Assembly: GCF_000340215.1 (NCBI RefSeq)
Contig: NW_006921541.1
Location: 1,337,527-1,401,526 of the forward strand
Length of the DNA: 64,000 bases
Direction: 5' to 3'
Source of the DNA: Pseudocercospora fijiensis CIRAD86
Lineage: Eukaryota > Ascomycota > Dothideomycetes > Mycosphaerellales > Mycosphaerellaceae
Made by a program: the position numbers and the translations under genes. Positions 35,560-46,447 of this stretch are shown here, piece after piece (position 1 is the first letter of the stretch; the number at the start of each line of letters is the position of its first letter). Below the pieces are notes generated by a model. That model was not told the DNA's origin and searched no databases. It saw only the letters and a list, made by a program, of their open reading frames with translations.

Positions 35560-38500
35560 GCTTCGCTTAAGCTTCGAACTCGTCTAACGCTATAGAATCT
35601 TTAATATAAACAGCTAGCTCCTAAGTGTTATATTCTTTAGGCTACCCTCGCTACTTAATAAGGTAGTACGCCTTCCGCTTCTTTATCTTCTTTGCTACGA
35701 TTGTTTCTACCTGCTACTTATTACCTTTAGCGATAGGCATACTTATCTTATACTCCTCGCTATCGCGCCTATACTAAGGCTCGAGGAGGGAAATATAGAA
35801 AACATTGTGGATCTTCGTGCTTAACGGTAGTGCTAGGCGGTACGCCTACGCTCCGACTACGTCGATAATACGAAAAGGCCCTATATACTTCGGGCTAAGT
35901 TTCTTCTTTAGGACATCTAAGCTAATGTTCTTTGTCGATAGCAAGACTAGGTTACCTATACTGTATGTCTTAGCAGTATAGTGTATATTGTATTACTTAG
36001 CCTAGTATTCTGCTGCTTTCTGCTAGCGTTCCGTAAGCGTTTTATACGCTTTCCGTAGGCGCTCCGTAGCGTCGATAGCTGCTAGTGCCCTTCCCTTAGT
36101 TAGCTCGTCCCGAGCTAGCAGTTCATTTACGCTCGGCATTAAATTAGGGTTGAAGCCGTAGAGCATCTTAAAGGGGCTTATACGCAACGCAGGATAAACG
36201 CTATTATTGCAGGCAAACTCCGCCTAAGGCAACAATTTAGCCTAATTATCCTAGTTCTCGGAGCAATAATATCGTAGGTATTACTCGAGGGTCTAGTTCG
36301 CGCGTTCGGTTTGCCTATTAGTCTAAGGATAGAAGGCTATACTAAGCCTACGCTTTATATGCGCTTCGAAGTAGAAGTCGCTCTAAAACTAGCTAGTAAA
36401 AAGCGATCCACGATCGCTAACAATACCTAATAGCACTCTAAAACGCCTAATTACCTCCCTTTAAAGGATATCCGCGAGTTCTACTACTATGCACTTCTTC
36501 GTCGTTAGGATAAAGAGGCTTATCTTCGTATAGCGGTCGACTATTACGAGGATCGCAGTATATACGTAGGCACCGAGCTTGCTCGGCGGGAGATCGGTAA
36601 TAAAGTCTATCGTTAACTCTTGCTAAGGTCGGGTCGGTATAGGCAGAGCAGCGAGCTCGCCGTATAGGCGATAGCGCTTCGCCTTCGACTGTTAACAAAT
36701 TCTATAGGTACGGATATAGGCCGTAATATCCTCGGCTATCTTCGGCTAGAAGTACTTTCGGCGTATTAGGTCTATAGTCTTAGCTATACCAAAGTGTCTA
36801 GCTAAAGGGTCGTCGTAGTGTATACGTATTAGCTATATACGCAATGCGTAGTCCTTAGGGACATATAGCGCATCGCCGTAGTAAATAAGGTTACTACGAC
36901 GAGAATAGCTAGGCGGGAGGTTAGAACTACTTAACGAGGCTAAGCTACCCGACGGTAAGCTTGTCTCGTATAAGCCTCCTCCTCTCGCTTACTCTAGCTA
37001 TTATAAAGTGCGTACGAAACTAAGGATTATATTAGGCGTCTCGCAGTAGGGCCTATTATTCCTAACGATAGTAGCCGCTACTCTTACGGGACTACTAATG
37101 AAACCCTTGCGTTCCGCTAGCGCTATACTAGCGTCTCGCATCCCTATATATATAATAGAGATACGTTTTACAATCGGCTCGATATCCTCGGGCAGATTTA
37201 ACTATAGAGCTAGTTTCGACTGCAATATAGGGAGAAGGTTGTTTACCGCCTACGACTCGCTCTCGTAGTCGCTATATCGTAAAGGCGTATCGGCTAGATT
37301 TCGCTTACTAGCCCGATGTTTAATAGTAAAGTTAAAAGGTATAAGGAAGGTCGCCTATCTTGCCTACCTTCCGACGAGCTGCTTTATCTTTATAAAGCCT
37401 TTAAGATTAGCGTAGTCGACAACTACGCGGGTCGTATACTAAGCGCCGTCGAGGTACGGGCGCCAATATTTAAAGGACTCGACAACCGCTAGGAGCTCCT
37501 AGTTATAGGTCTTATAATTAGTCTCGGCTAGGACTATTTTTCGTAACTAGAAGGCAATAGGGTGCTAATTCCTATCTTCGCTCTATTGTAATATAATTCC
37601 TACTAAGGCAAACGTAGAGGCATCGGTTTCGATACGTAGGGGCTTCGTAGGATTATAGTATCGCAACATCGAGGCTAAGCTAAAGGTAGCCTTTAGCTAG
37701 CGGAACGCTTGCTCCTCGCTTTCGCCCTACGGGACCTGCCCTAGCTTTTAGCTATTTACGGCTCCTTTCGATAGGGCGGTTAGTAGTATAACGATCCGGG
37801 AGTAATTAGGGATGAACCTCCGGTAGAAGTTATAGAATCCGAGGAAGGATTAAACCTCCTTTAGCGTTAATAGGCGAGGCTACTCGGTAATAGCGTTTAC
37901 CCTACGCTAATCTATCGATACGCCTTCGGTACTAACGATAAACCCGAGGAATTCGACTTCTTTCTTCTAGAAGGAACATTTCTTTCTATTCGTATATAAG
38001 GCGAACTTCCGGAGCCGCGCAAGGATAGCGCGTACGTCTCGTACGTAGTCCTCTCGCGTTTTGCTATAGATAAGAATATCGTTAAAGTAGACGATATAGC
38101 AAATATTAACTAGGCTAGCTAACGCCCTATTAATGTATCCTTAAAACGTAGCAGGAGCATTAGTAAGCCTAAAAGGCATTACCTTATACTCGAAGTGCCC
38201 GTACCGCGTACGGAACGCAGTCTTCTACTCGTCGCCCCGCTTAATACGGATGCGGTAATATATATCCTAGAGGTCTAAGGACGTGTACTATTCGGCGTCC
38301 TTAAGCCTATTAAGCGTTTCGCTAATAAGGGGCAGGGGGTAACGATTTTTGATAGTAATCTCGTTTAGCCCCCTATAATCGACGTAGAGTCTTAGACTAC
38401 TATCCTTCTTTAGTACGAACAGGATCGGCGTACCCGCCTCGCTTATACTAAGCTAGATCCAATCGTTGTCTAAGGCTAAGCTTAGGTAATTACGAAGGTC

Positions 38501-40500
38501 GCTAAGCTCTCTTCCTAAAGAATAGTAGAGAGGTTTATATAGCGGCTTCGTTCCGGGGATTAGGTCAATCGTATACTCTACGTCTTCGGGGAGCTTACGT
38601 CTCGCTTCGGGCGTTATTATAAAGACGTCTTCGAAGTCTTTAAATTCTTCTAGTAAGGAGGAACCTTTAGCGATATCGCGGAGCTAGCGAACGCTAATCG
38701 TATATACGTATAGGGCGTTACGCATATCCTTCTAGAATTCCTATAGTTCCCGTACGCGTATCGAACGCGCTACGGCTTCGTTCCTATAGGTCTAGGCATC
38801 CGTCGAACTATCGACGATTACCTTTTAATCGCGCCTCTAAGGCCTGCTAAGAATAATATTAGGGAGGGGCATTTCGAAAGCGTAGAACACTCCGGTAGTA
38901 ATGCGTTCTTAGCCTATAGAGTCGGCGATCCGTAAGCGCAGATAATACGCTCCGTAGCAGTATCCTCGGTCGCCCTAGAAACTGTCGGCACTAAGTAGTA
39001 CGGCGTTAACAATCCGCTAAGGCTAGTATCGTAGAACGAATTCTTAAGATACTACATTAATGTTAGCAGCATTATCTAATAAGCATTCGACGGACACTTC
39101 CCCTTCTTACGTAACGATTGCTCCGCGTACGCGTCCCGTAGGTACTACTACTACTAAGCTACTTAGTTGAGATTCCGCACCTATCCCTAGCTCTTAGGAG
39201 GTGCCTTATCTTTTCCCTTAGCCTTCGAGTCGTTCTTCTTTTCTTTAGCGTTAGCGGCTACCTTGCGCACCGTAGGGTTGTCGTCTTTCTAGAGATAGCG
39301 GTTCGGGTACGCGTTCTTATAATAGCCTTTCTAGCGACAGCTATAACATTCGACCTTACTAATGTTATACCCGCCTTACGAGTTATCGCCTTTCGCATAC
39401 TTCCCGCCTGCGCTACGGTCGCGATTTAACTACTGCTTACGGGCCTAACTATTAGATCGACGCTTCTTACCTTTACTACCTCCGGTTTTATCGTAGTTAC
39501 GATCCTTGCGTTTACTAGACGGCTTATTAGGGGTCTCGATGCGCGTCGCAAGCTCTACGAGTTCGTAACGCGTCGTTAGTACCGTATAGTATTTAATAAT
39601 CGCGTTACGAATCGCCGGCTAGAGTTTGACGAGGAGATAGCGGATCCTATACTCCTCGCTATAGTCGCTAAGTTGATCTTCGAGCACTGCGAGCTTAAGG
39701 GCAAAGCTTTAGACTAACTGTCCCTTACGCTAACAGGCCGCCTTATACTCGAGGGTTACGTCTAGCATACGGTTTATAGGGTCCCCGACGCAGTCCCGAT
39801 AGAAGGTTTTAAAGTCCTAGTAGGTGTAATTTTGCAGGTCCTTAAGGCTGTTTTTATTATGCTATCGCTCCTACGCATCGCCTACGAGGTATATAATACT
39901 ATAAAGCACCTTGCTTTCGTCCGTATAATAGGTAGCTCCGGATAGCGTAAAGGTAATAGAAAGTTCTCTAAGGAATCGCCTCGACTCCTTAATCGTATCG
40001 CCTTTAAAGGGCTTAGGTTCCTTTAGGCGAGGCTTAATAGCCGTAAGACTAGCGACTACGTAGCTTATACTAGGTATAGGGGCTACGCTTAGCGCACTTC
40101 TAGAAAGAGGTAGTCGATACGAGACAGATTCAGCTCTCTAAGATTTAGGCCTCTAAATCGACTCGTTAGCTAATTCTTCCTTGTCCTTATCGTCTTCGTC
40201 GCTTAGGGGTAGGGTTATCGTAGGACCCTCGCCGGCGGTACCGCTGCTCGGAGCTAGCGTATCGCCTACGTCCCTAAGAGTACGAAGACGCGCATTCTCT
40301 CGCTTAGCTTCTTAAGCCTGTACTTCTAGCCTAAGCACTTCTTGCTTAGCTAGAAATCGTTCGAGCCGTAGGCGGGTCGCTTCTCGGCGCGCCTAGTGTT
40401 CGGCTTCGTGTTATCGTGTCGCCGCGTCGTTTTCTAATACTATAGGCGCTCCTAATGCATTATTCTACGCGTTTCCCGCGCCCGGCGCGTTCGGATTGCT
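35560..40500 (-). pseudogene. Gypsy gag-pol, RIP-degraded
   Basis: Minus-strand frame with many TAG/TAA stops. Seen in order: a zinc knuckle near 39,330 (CYSCRQKGYYKNAYP, in which His and the last Cys are Tyr), reverse transcriptase near 37.8-38.4 kb (YGHFEYKVMPFRLTNAPATF; active site VYFNDILIYS), RNase H near 37.5 kb (LRIETDASTFALVGIILQQ), integrase core near 36.3-36.6 kb (VLLGIVSDRGSLFTSQF) and a chromodomain near 35.6 kb (AYYLIK-stop-RG, then ELAVYIKDSI, with stops where Trp is expected). The chromodomain places the element among chromoviruses, which target heterochromatin. The loss of the catalytic Asp and the many stops make it inactive. Confidence 0.88.
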
Positions 40501-40555
40501 TACGTTTATCTTTCGGGGTTCTATAGGCCGCTACGAAGGGTCGACGGTTTAGAAC

Positions 40556-40863
40556 TATAAGAAAATAAGTATATAGCAACGTACAGAACACCCTCTACTA
40601 ATCGCCGTAGTAGAAAGTAGAACTAAACCGTACCTTTCTTAGAATAGGGCAGAGCGACTACTATTAACTAGGCCTAGCACGGATAGTATATCTGCTATAC
40701 CGGCTACCGAGTATATCCGTACGAGTAATCGAGTATTACGCGTATGCGCTAAGCAAGCTTATCGCTAGCGCGGCTATATCGTACTATACGTAATAACATC
40801 ACATGATTATTACATAGGCTTGCTAAGGCAGGACAGGAGACTTCACTTGCTTAGGTTCTTATA
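40556..40863 (-). repeat. 5' LTR (right end of Gypsy element)
   Basis: Same length as the left LTR. Starts TATAAGAA where the left copy has TGTAAGAA, and ends TTCTTATA followed by the TAATT duplication. Confidence 0.92.
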
Positions 40864-40868
40864 TAATT

Positions 40869-41212
40869 CTAGTAAACAAGTTAGCTTCGCTCGAGAGCTA
40901 GTATTTAGTAGGTAGGCATTAGGGATATACGTAGTCTATATAAATAGTATTTAGAAATAGTCGCTCTACAATCTCCTAGTCTTAGATATATATATTTCGT
41001 GTATTAGATGTTAGGTAGTTAGATACTGCACTAACCCGTCGTATACCTATAGCTACCTATATTAAATATTACTTATTTTCTTAATAACTACGTATTGCAT
41101 TTAAATACTATATATATAGAATAACTCAGAATTGACGGGATAATAAGATACGAGTACTAAATTACGAGATTTCACGCTAGTTAATAACCTAGTATTTTTA
41201 TAAGAACTGCCT
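40869..41212. other. AT-rich subterminal region, right end
   Basis: AT-rich non-coding DNA between the Gypsy insertion and the right inverted repeat, comparable to 11,158-11,340 at the other end. A 20-bp piece TAGAAATAGTCGCTCTACAA (about 40,950) recurs with one change left of the Gypsy element (about 33,811). Confidence 0.4.
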
Positions 41213-41239
41213 CTATAGCTTTGCGACATTTGTCCTTAG
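41213..41239 (-). repeat. right 27-bp terminal inverted repeat
   Basis: Reverse complement begins CTAAGGACAAATGTCGCAAA and matches 11,131-11,157 with one TG/TA difference. Its last base is shared with the fold-back element that starts at 41,239. Confidence 0.85.
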
Positions 41240-41404
41240 ACCCTTGCTAGCGCAAGGAGGTTAGTGTAGTAGTGTGGGTCCGGTCGCGTAGTAGTCCGAT
41301 ATAGATTGGTAGTGGTAGTAGTAGTAGTAGAAGGAGTATAGTAGTGGAAGGCAGGCAGAAGACCCATACCTACTATACTTCCTTGCGCTCAGTTAGCAAG
41401 GGTC
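41239..41404. mobile_element. MITE-like fold-back element, 166 bp
   Basis: Arms 41,239-41,280 and 41,361-41,404 are inverted copies: GACCCTTGCTA, GCGCAAGGA and GGGTC are shared in order, with a 4-bp indel. No coding capacity. It abuts the right end of the degraded block, and CpA/TpG are present in its right half. No clear target duplication. Confidence 0.6.
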
Positions 41405-41768
41405 TGAACCGGAGATAGTCATCTACCACTGCGGCAGCTTCGTGGACCGCCGGGATCCGGGATGTTGCATGTTCCCGTTCCGCTTACAACAAGGTCTGAA
41501 TGTCACTCCAGGATATACTGTTCAGTCTTAGGAAGACGTAACGGCGCGGCGTACTGATATACCTACCTATCCTCACTGGGCGCGAAGGCGGGCTCTGGCC
41601 TGAAGTTGACGAATCCGAGAAGACACAAGGGATGCATGGGGATGCCACGAGCGGTACAGGCGTGCAGGGTACATGGTAGATGTGAGGATATGACCTGCAG
41701 GACGAAGGGACGGAGTGCAGTATTCTAAAATGGTGAGCTGAAAGGTTAGCGAAGCGACCTTAAGCATA

Positions 41769-42257
41769 TAAGTGAAGGCCCCGGACTGAGCGCAGTTACA
41801 ATTATACTCAGTTTACGTAAGCCATTGGTACCCTCTGCGTAACGCATGCTGAATAGGCTTGTTATCGCAAGCCATTAGCACCCTTTGGAATCGCAAGCTA
41901 TTAGTACCCTCTGCGCGATGTATGCTAAATAGGCTTGTCAGTTAGCCTTATATTAGCTGTATATACGCCATGAGCGATCGCGACTATAAAGTAGAACCTG
42001 AGGCAGAGGTTATATGTTTTCGCCTTGTTTCGACCAATGAGAGGCTACGCTAGATTTGTATTAGGTCCGCTCTGAATGCTAAAGCCCCTATTATACTATA
42101 GAACACTGCACCTTCCGAGACACACACATTCACCTGCTACGTTATGCTAAGTCCGTCTGATTGTAACTGCGCTCAGTCCCCTCGAAATCGACTTCCGCAA
42201 TAACTCGTCGCAAGCTCCTCGTATTGCTACAGCCGATTTCTTCGGGGCCTTCACTTA
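41769..42257. repeat. fold-back element upstream of threonyl-tRNA synthetase
   Basis: TAAGTGAAGGCCCCG followed by GACTGAGCGCAGTTACAAT at 41,769-41,802 recurs inverted at 42,160-42,257, where about 62 bp separate the two halves of the arm. Inside, AAGCCATTGGTACCCTCTGC (41,819) is repeated at 41,895 with C/T and G/A changes, plus a partial copy at 41,869. The right arm ends about 208 bp before the start codon at 42,465, so it may sit in the promoter or 5' UTR. Confidence 0.65.
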
Positions 42258-42464
42258 ATAATCTGCTTGTTTTTTGTATCTCGAAGCCAGAAGAAGAAGT
42301 GCAGGGTGGGAAGGGAATCGCGCTAGTCCGAGCTTAAACTCTAGCCCCTCGCTTAAATGTTTAGATCTGTGTCAGGGACAAGAAGTGAGTAACATATCGC
42401 ATATCGCATACGGAGTCGGAGTTGCAGCCATAGTAGTACGCTGACTCTTCAGTGCTGCTCCTGT

Positions 42465-44940
42465 ATGCTGCGCCCACTGCGAACCCTCACACGCCTGACT
42501 CAATCGACCTTGCGCACTTCAAAGCCCGTCCCCGTCCCCATCTCCGTCACATGCTGCACACGACCGAATAAAAGCTACAGCACTATGCCGCCCAAAGACA
42601 AGAAAGACGCTGGCGAGATCCGACCGCTCGAACTGAACCCGCCACCATCGTACTTCGCCTCCCGCAATGCACTATTCGACAAGCGAAAGGCCGAACAAGA
42701 TGCGTGGAAGGCCAAGCAACCACGAGAGAAGATAGAAGTCACGCTGGACAATGGCAGTGTCAAGGAGGGAACCAGCTGGGACACTTCCCCCGCCCAGATT
42801 GCCCGAGAAATCAGCAAGAGTCTCTTCGAGCGCACGGTGATTGCGCGCGTTGATGGCGAGCTGTGGGATATGGACCGGCCATTGGAGAAGAGCTGCAAGC
42901 TCGAGCTCCTCGACTTTGAGCATCCAGAAGGAAAGAAAGTCTTCTGGCACAGTAGCGCACACATTCTCGGTGAAGCATGTGAGCGGAGATTCGGCGCCTC
43001 GCTCTGCATTGGTCCACCGGTCGACGACGGTTTCTATTACGAGATGGCACTGCCTGACCACGCTGCTGTCACCCACGAAGACTGGAAGCCGCTCAAGCAG
43101 ATCGTCGACAAGGTGGTCAAGGAGAAGCAGACCTTCGAGCGACTGACTCTGAGCAAGGAGGACCTTCTGGAGATGTTCTCGTACAACAAGTACAAGCAGC
43201 ACATCATCCGCGACAAAATCCCAGACGGCACATCCACCACTGTGTATCGGAACGGGTCACTCATCGATCTGTGCAGAGGGCCTCACGTGCCCAATACTGG
43301 TCGTGTTAAGGCATTCGACATCATGAAGAACTCGGCCTCATATTTCTTGGGAGACGCGAAGAATGACAGTCTGCAGCGTATTTATGGTGTTTCATTTCCA
43401 GACAAGAAGGTGCGTCATTAAAATTCCCCAGTGCTCTTTCCTCTTTACCTCTAACCATGCTGACGTCTGACAGGCCCTTGAAGAGCACAAGAAGCTGCTC
43501 GAGGAGGCCGCCAAGCGCGATCATCGCAAGATTGGCCAAGACCAAGAGCTCTTCTTCTTCCACCAAATGTCCCCCGGTTCCGCCTTCTTCCTTCCTCATG
43601 GCATGATCATCTACAACTCGTTGATGGCGTACTTGAAGGAAGAATACTGGAGGCGAGGCTACCAGGAGGTCGCCTCGCCCAACATGTACAACTCCGCCCT
43701 CTGGAAGCAGTCCGGTCACTGGCAGCACTACCACGAGGACATGTTTACCTTCGACGTCGAGAAAGACAAGTGGGCACTCAAGCCCATGAATTGCCCGGGT
43801 CACTGCTTGCTTTTCGCCCACCGAGAACGTAGCTATCGCGAGCTGCCCATGCGCATTGCCGACTTTGGTATCCTCCATCGCAACGAAGCCTCTGGAGCCC
43901 TCACCGGCCTGACTCGTGTGCGTCGCTTCCAGCAAGATGATACGCACATTTTCTGCACTGAAGCTCAGATCGAGCAAGAGATCAATGGCCTGTTCGACTT
44001 CATGATGGCTGTCTATGGACGCTTTGGCTTCAAATTCCGCATGAAGCTGTCCACCAGACCGGAAGGCCATCTTGGCGACGTAGCCACATGGGAACGCGCA
44101 GAGGCGCAGCTCTCTAGATCTCTCGACGCTTTCAAGGAGCAGACGGGCACTCCTTGGGAATTGAACCCAGGCGATGGTGCCTTCTACGGTCCAAAGATCG
44201 ATGTCACAATTTCCGATGCACTCAAGCGAGAGTTCCAGTGCGCCACCATTCAGCTCGACTTCAACTTGCCCAGACAGTTCAACCTCGAGTTCCGTACTGA
44301 CGAGCAAGCCGCTGCTAAGGAAGCAGACAAGCCTGCCGTGAACGGCGACAAGGCCGTTGAGCCACCAAAGGCTGTTCCGGACAACCAGAAAGACCTACCC
44401 ATTCACCCAGCGCCAGCACCTGTTGAGACCGGCGATGTAGCTTCTGCTGCCGCCAAAGACGCCATGCCCGACCCGGCATCTTACCGCCGTGAGCTCACTC
44501 CAGGTTGTGCACGACCAGTTATGATCCACCGTGCCATCTACGGATCCTTCGAGCGCTTCATCGCCATCTTGACCGAGCACTTCGGCGGCAAGTGGCCTTT
44601 CTGGCTCTCACCACGCCAGATCCTCATAGTCCCTGTGATGCCCGCTGTCAACGACTACGTCCTCGAGCTACAATCTCTCTTCCGCGAGAAGCGCATGCAC
44701 GTCGACGTCGACCTTTCCGGCAACACCATGCAGAAGAAGATCCGTACCGGTCAGCTTGCACAGTACAACTTCATCTTCGTCGTCGGAGCACAAGAGAAGG
44801 AGAGCAGATCCGTCAACATCCGTAACAGAGATGACCCAGCTACCCAGAAAATGGGCGAGCTCATTCCTGTAGATCAAGCGATCGAGCAGCTTACAAGGTT
44901 GCGCGATGAGAGGAGGCTGGAATCATCGCTTTCCGCATAG
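42465..44940 (+). CDS. threonyl-tRNA synthetase, probably dual cytosolic/mitochondrial
   Basis: Two exons (42,465-43,409 and 43,474-44,940; 64-bp intron with GTGCGT..CTGACAG) give 803 residues. It charges tRNA-Thr with threonine. Order of parts: an Arg/Ser/Thr-rich presequence (1-40), a lysine-rich segment, TGS domain (about 88-151), editing domain with HSSAH (162-166) and CRGPH, class II core with motif 2 [14 protein letters not shown], the zinc ligand in MNCPGHC, motif 3 [15 protein letters not shown], and the anticodon-binding domain. The first ATG has T at -3, a poor context, whereas the in-frame ATG at 42,585 (MPPKDKK) has A at -3, so leaky scanning could give mitochondrial and cytosolic forms. 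A roughly 60-residue Ala/Pro/Lys-rich insert (about 588-650) precedes motif 3. Confidence 0.95.
43410..43473 (+). other. intron in threonyl-tRNA synthetase gene
   Basis: 64 bp, phase 0, GTGCGT at the 5' end and ACAG at the 3' end, with CTAAC at 43,451. It joins SFPDKK to ALEEHKK, restoring the family sequence. Confidence 0.9.
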
Positions 44941-46447
44941 CTCGCTTATAGAGAGAAAGAACAGCGCTTGGAAGGAGTCCTTGATGTGGGCGGCGCATGG
45001 CATGCAATACCTGGTAGACGAGATGTGCATGAAAAAGAGGTGTTTTCAGAGGCTCGCACGAAAATTTCAGTTGAGAGGAGTCTACTCTAGATAAAGAAAA
45101 CGCAACAAACGATGATGCTGAAGTTGCTTCTTCTTCCTCTCATTTCCACTTCGGTTTCCACCAAGTATTATAACCCCACAATCCGTACGTGTATGTTTCC
45201 ATCGTCCCAAGTATTCCTGCGAAAATGTAGAGGCATGTTTTTGTGAGTGGGGAGGCCCCTAGGTCTTTGAAGGAGAAGGTCAAGGCAGGCTGGAGGTTTG
45301 ATTTCGTGTGGTTGTGGTTGTTTTCGAGGCGTGTTGAGGTTTCGAGTAGTAGTTTTTTTTTTGGAGGAATGGCGTTGAAAACGGCGCGAGATGCTGCCTT
45401 TGGAGTGGCTTGATGAGTGTTGGAGGAGGCATTTTGTTTTTGTTTGGAGAGATTGTGTGGTGTTTGTCGGAATGCTTATCAAGACATCTTACTATTTATC
45501 TTCTTGCATCACGTATTCGCGTCGCGTGATGGTTGGTTTCGTTTTCGTGTTGTGTCGGGCGGGATATGTAGGGTGGAAGCTGAACTACGTGACTAGGTTC
45601 TGTTCGTTTGTAGTTGATAAAGGGATTGTTATTGATTCGGCTTCAACATTTAGATATTTCTATGCTGGTTTGTGGATGAGTACACAAGAGGTACGGCACG
45701 ATCGCCACATTCTGAGCAGGGCAGGCCAATGTCGCTTATGTAATCACGGCACGGATGAACTTTGACCCCCAAATATAAAAATAGCATCAATCACTTCATC
45801 CCCCATAATGGCTTCGACCAAATCTTTCGCAAACGATGCCACTCCGCGCCCCAGATTGCTCATCTGCAATACCGCTACACAATTTCGAGAGCTCGGGGTG
45901 GCTACTCACATTTATTCAGCATCACCGACAGCTCGCCACAACACAATGCGTCCCCCCGCACTGTCCAACTCAGGCCATTGCAATGCCTCCATGCCGTCAG
46001 CAAGACACAATCAACCACGAAGGAAATGCTCGCTGATGCCTCCATCAATCAATCCCCATCTGACAGATGTAGCCTTGTAGCACGAGGCTGGCCATATATA
46101 TCCTTTCCCGCTCCTGTTCCTCATGGCTGCCAACGCCATTCGGGTCGCGCAAGCCGCACTGCCCCAATCCAGCCTTTCACAACCACACAACCGCGACGCC
46201 GAATTGTTTATTTCCAGCTCTCTTGCGCCCCGTGGAAAGCCTTCTGGATGAATCCTGACTCCCCCATTGTTTGCTTCCTCTTGGAACAGAGTTTCACCAC
46301 TCCCTCCCAAAATTTTGATCATCCAATATGTGTGCTGAGATGAGAGTGGCTTTGGCTTTTCGAGCTTGGAGTATACAGACAGGTAGGAAGTCATGTCGCT
46401 CGCCTGTTTCCATTCTGTATAGAATTCTTCTCTCTTCGAACGTAGGT
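44941..46447. other. intergenic region, no gene recognised
   Basis: About 1.5 kb containing the 3' flank of the synthetase gene and the upstream region of the membrane protein gene. T-rich tracts lie near 45,350. Open frames of 60-190 codons occur on both strands but have no domain, no consistent splice pattern and biased composition typical of chance frames. Confidence 0.4.

Larger units (their letters stand above)
33869..40863 (-). mobile_element. Ty3/Gypsy LTR retrotransposon with chromodomain
   Basis: A complete 7.0-kb element. Two direct 308-bp LTRs (33,869-34,176 and 40,556-40,863) are flanked by a 5-bp target duplication TAATT (33,864-33,868 and 40,864-40,868). Coding runs on the minus strand in the order Gag zinc knuckle, protease region, reverse transcriptase, RNase H, integrase, chromodomain, which is the order of chromoviruses. 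The about two dozen LTR differences are all transitions, mostly at CpA/TpG, so RIP dominates and the LTRs cannot be used as a simple clock. All coding parts are broken. Confidence 0.92.
11131..41239. mobile_element. 30-kb RIP-degraded nest bounded by 27-bp inverted repeats
   Basis: The abrupt change to CpA/TpG-poor DNA coincides with a 27-bp inverted repeat at 11,131-11,157 and 41,213-41,239. Both ends begin CTAAGGACAAATGTCGCAAA reading inwards, with a single G/A difference of RIP type at base 24. Inside are RecQ-like and DUF6589-like genes plus two nested elements (the inverted-arm unit 18.9-28.9 kb and the Gypsy element 33.9-40.9 kb). Removing those leaves about 13 kb. I cannot find a clear target-site duplication, so whether the repeat marks one element is an inference. 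Confidence 0.55.

Noticed and set aside
11131..41239. Starship-type giant element
   Set aside because: Size and cargo would fit, but I found no DUF3435 tyrosine recombinase near an end, and the block has inverted ends instead.
43321..44307. 328-codon frame antisense to threonyl-tRNA synthetase
   Set aside because: Shadow of a strongly conserved gene on the other strand.
45391..46343. Several open frames of 100-190 codons downstream of threonyl-tRNA synthetase
   Set aside because: Overlapping on both strands, no domains, no plausible splice model; probably chance frames in untranslated or intergenic DNA.
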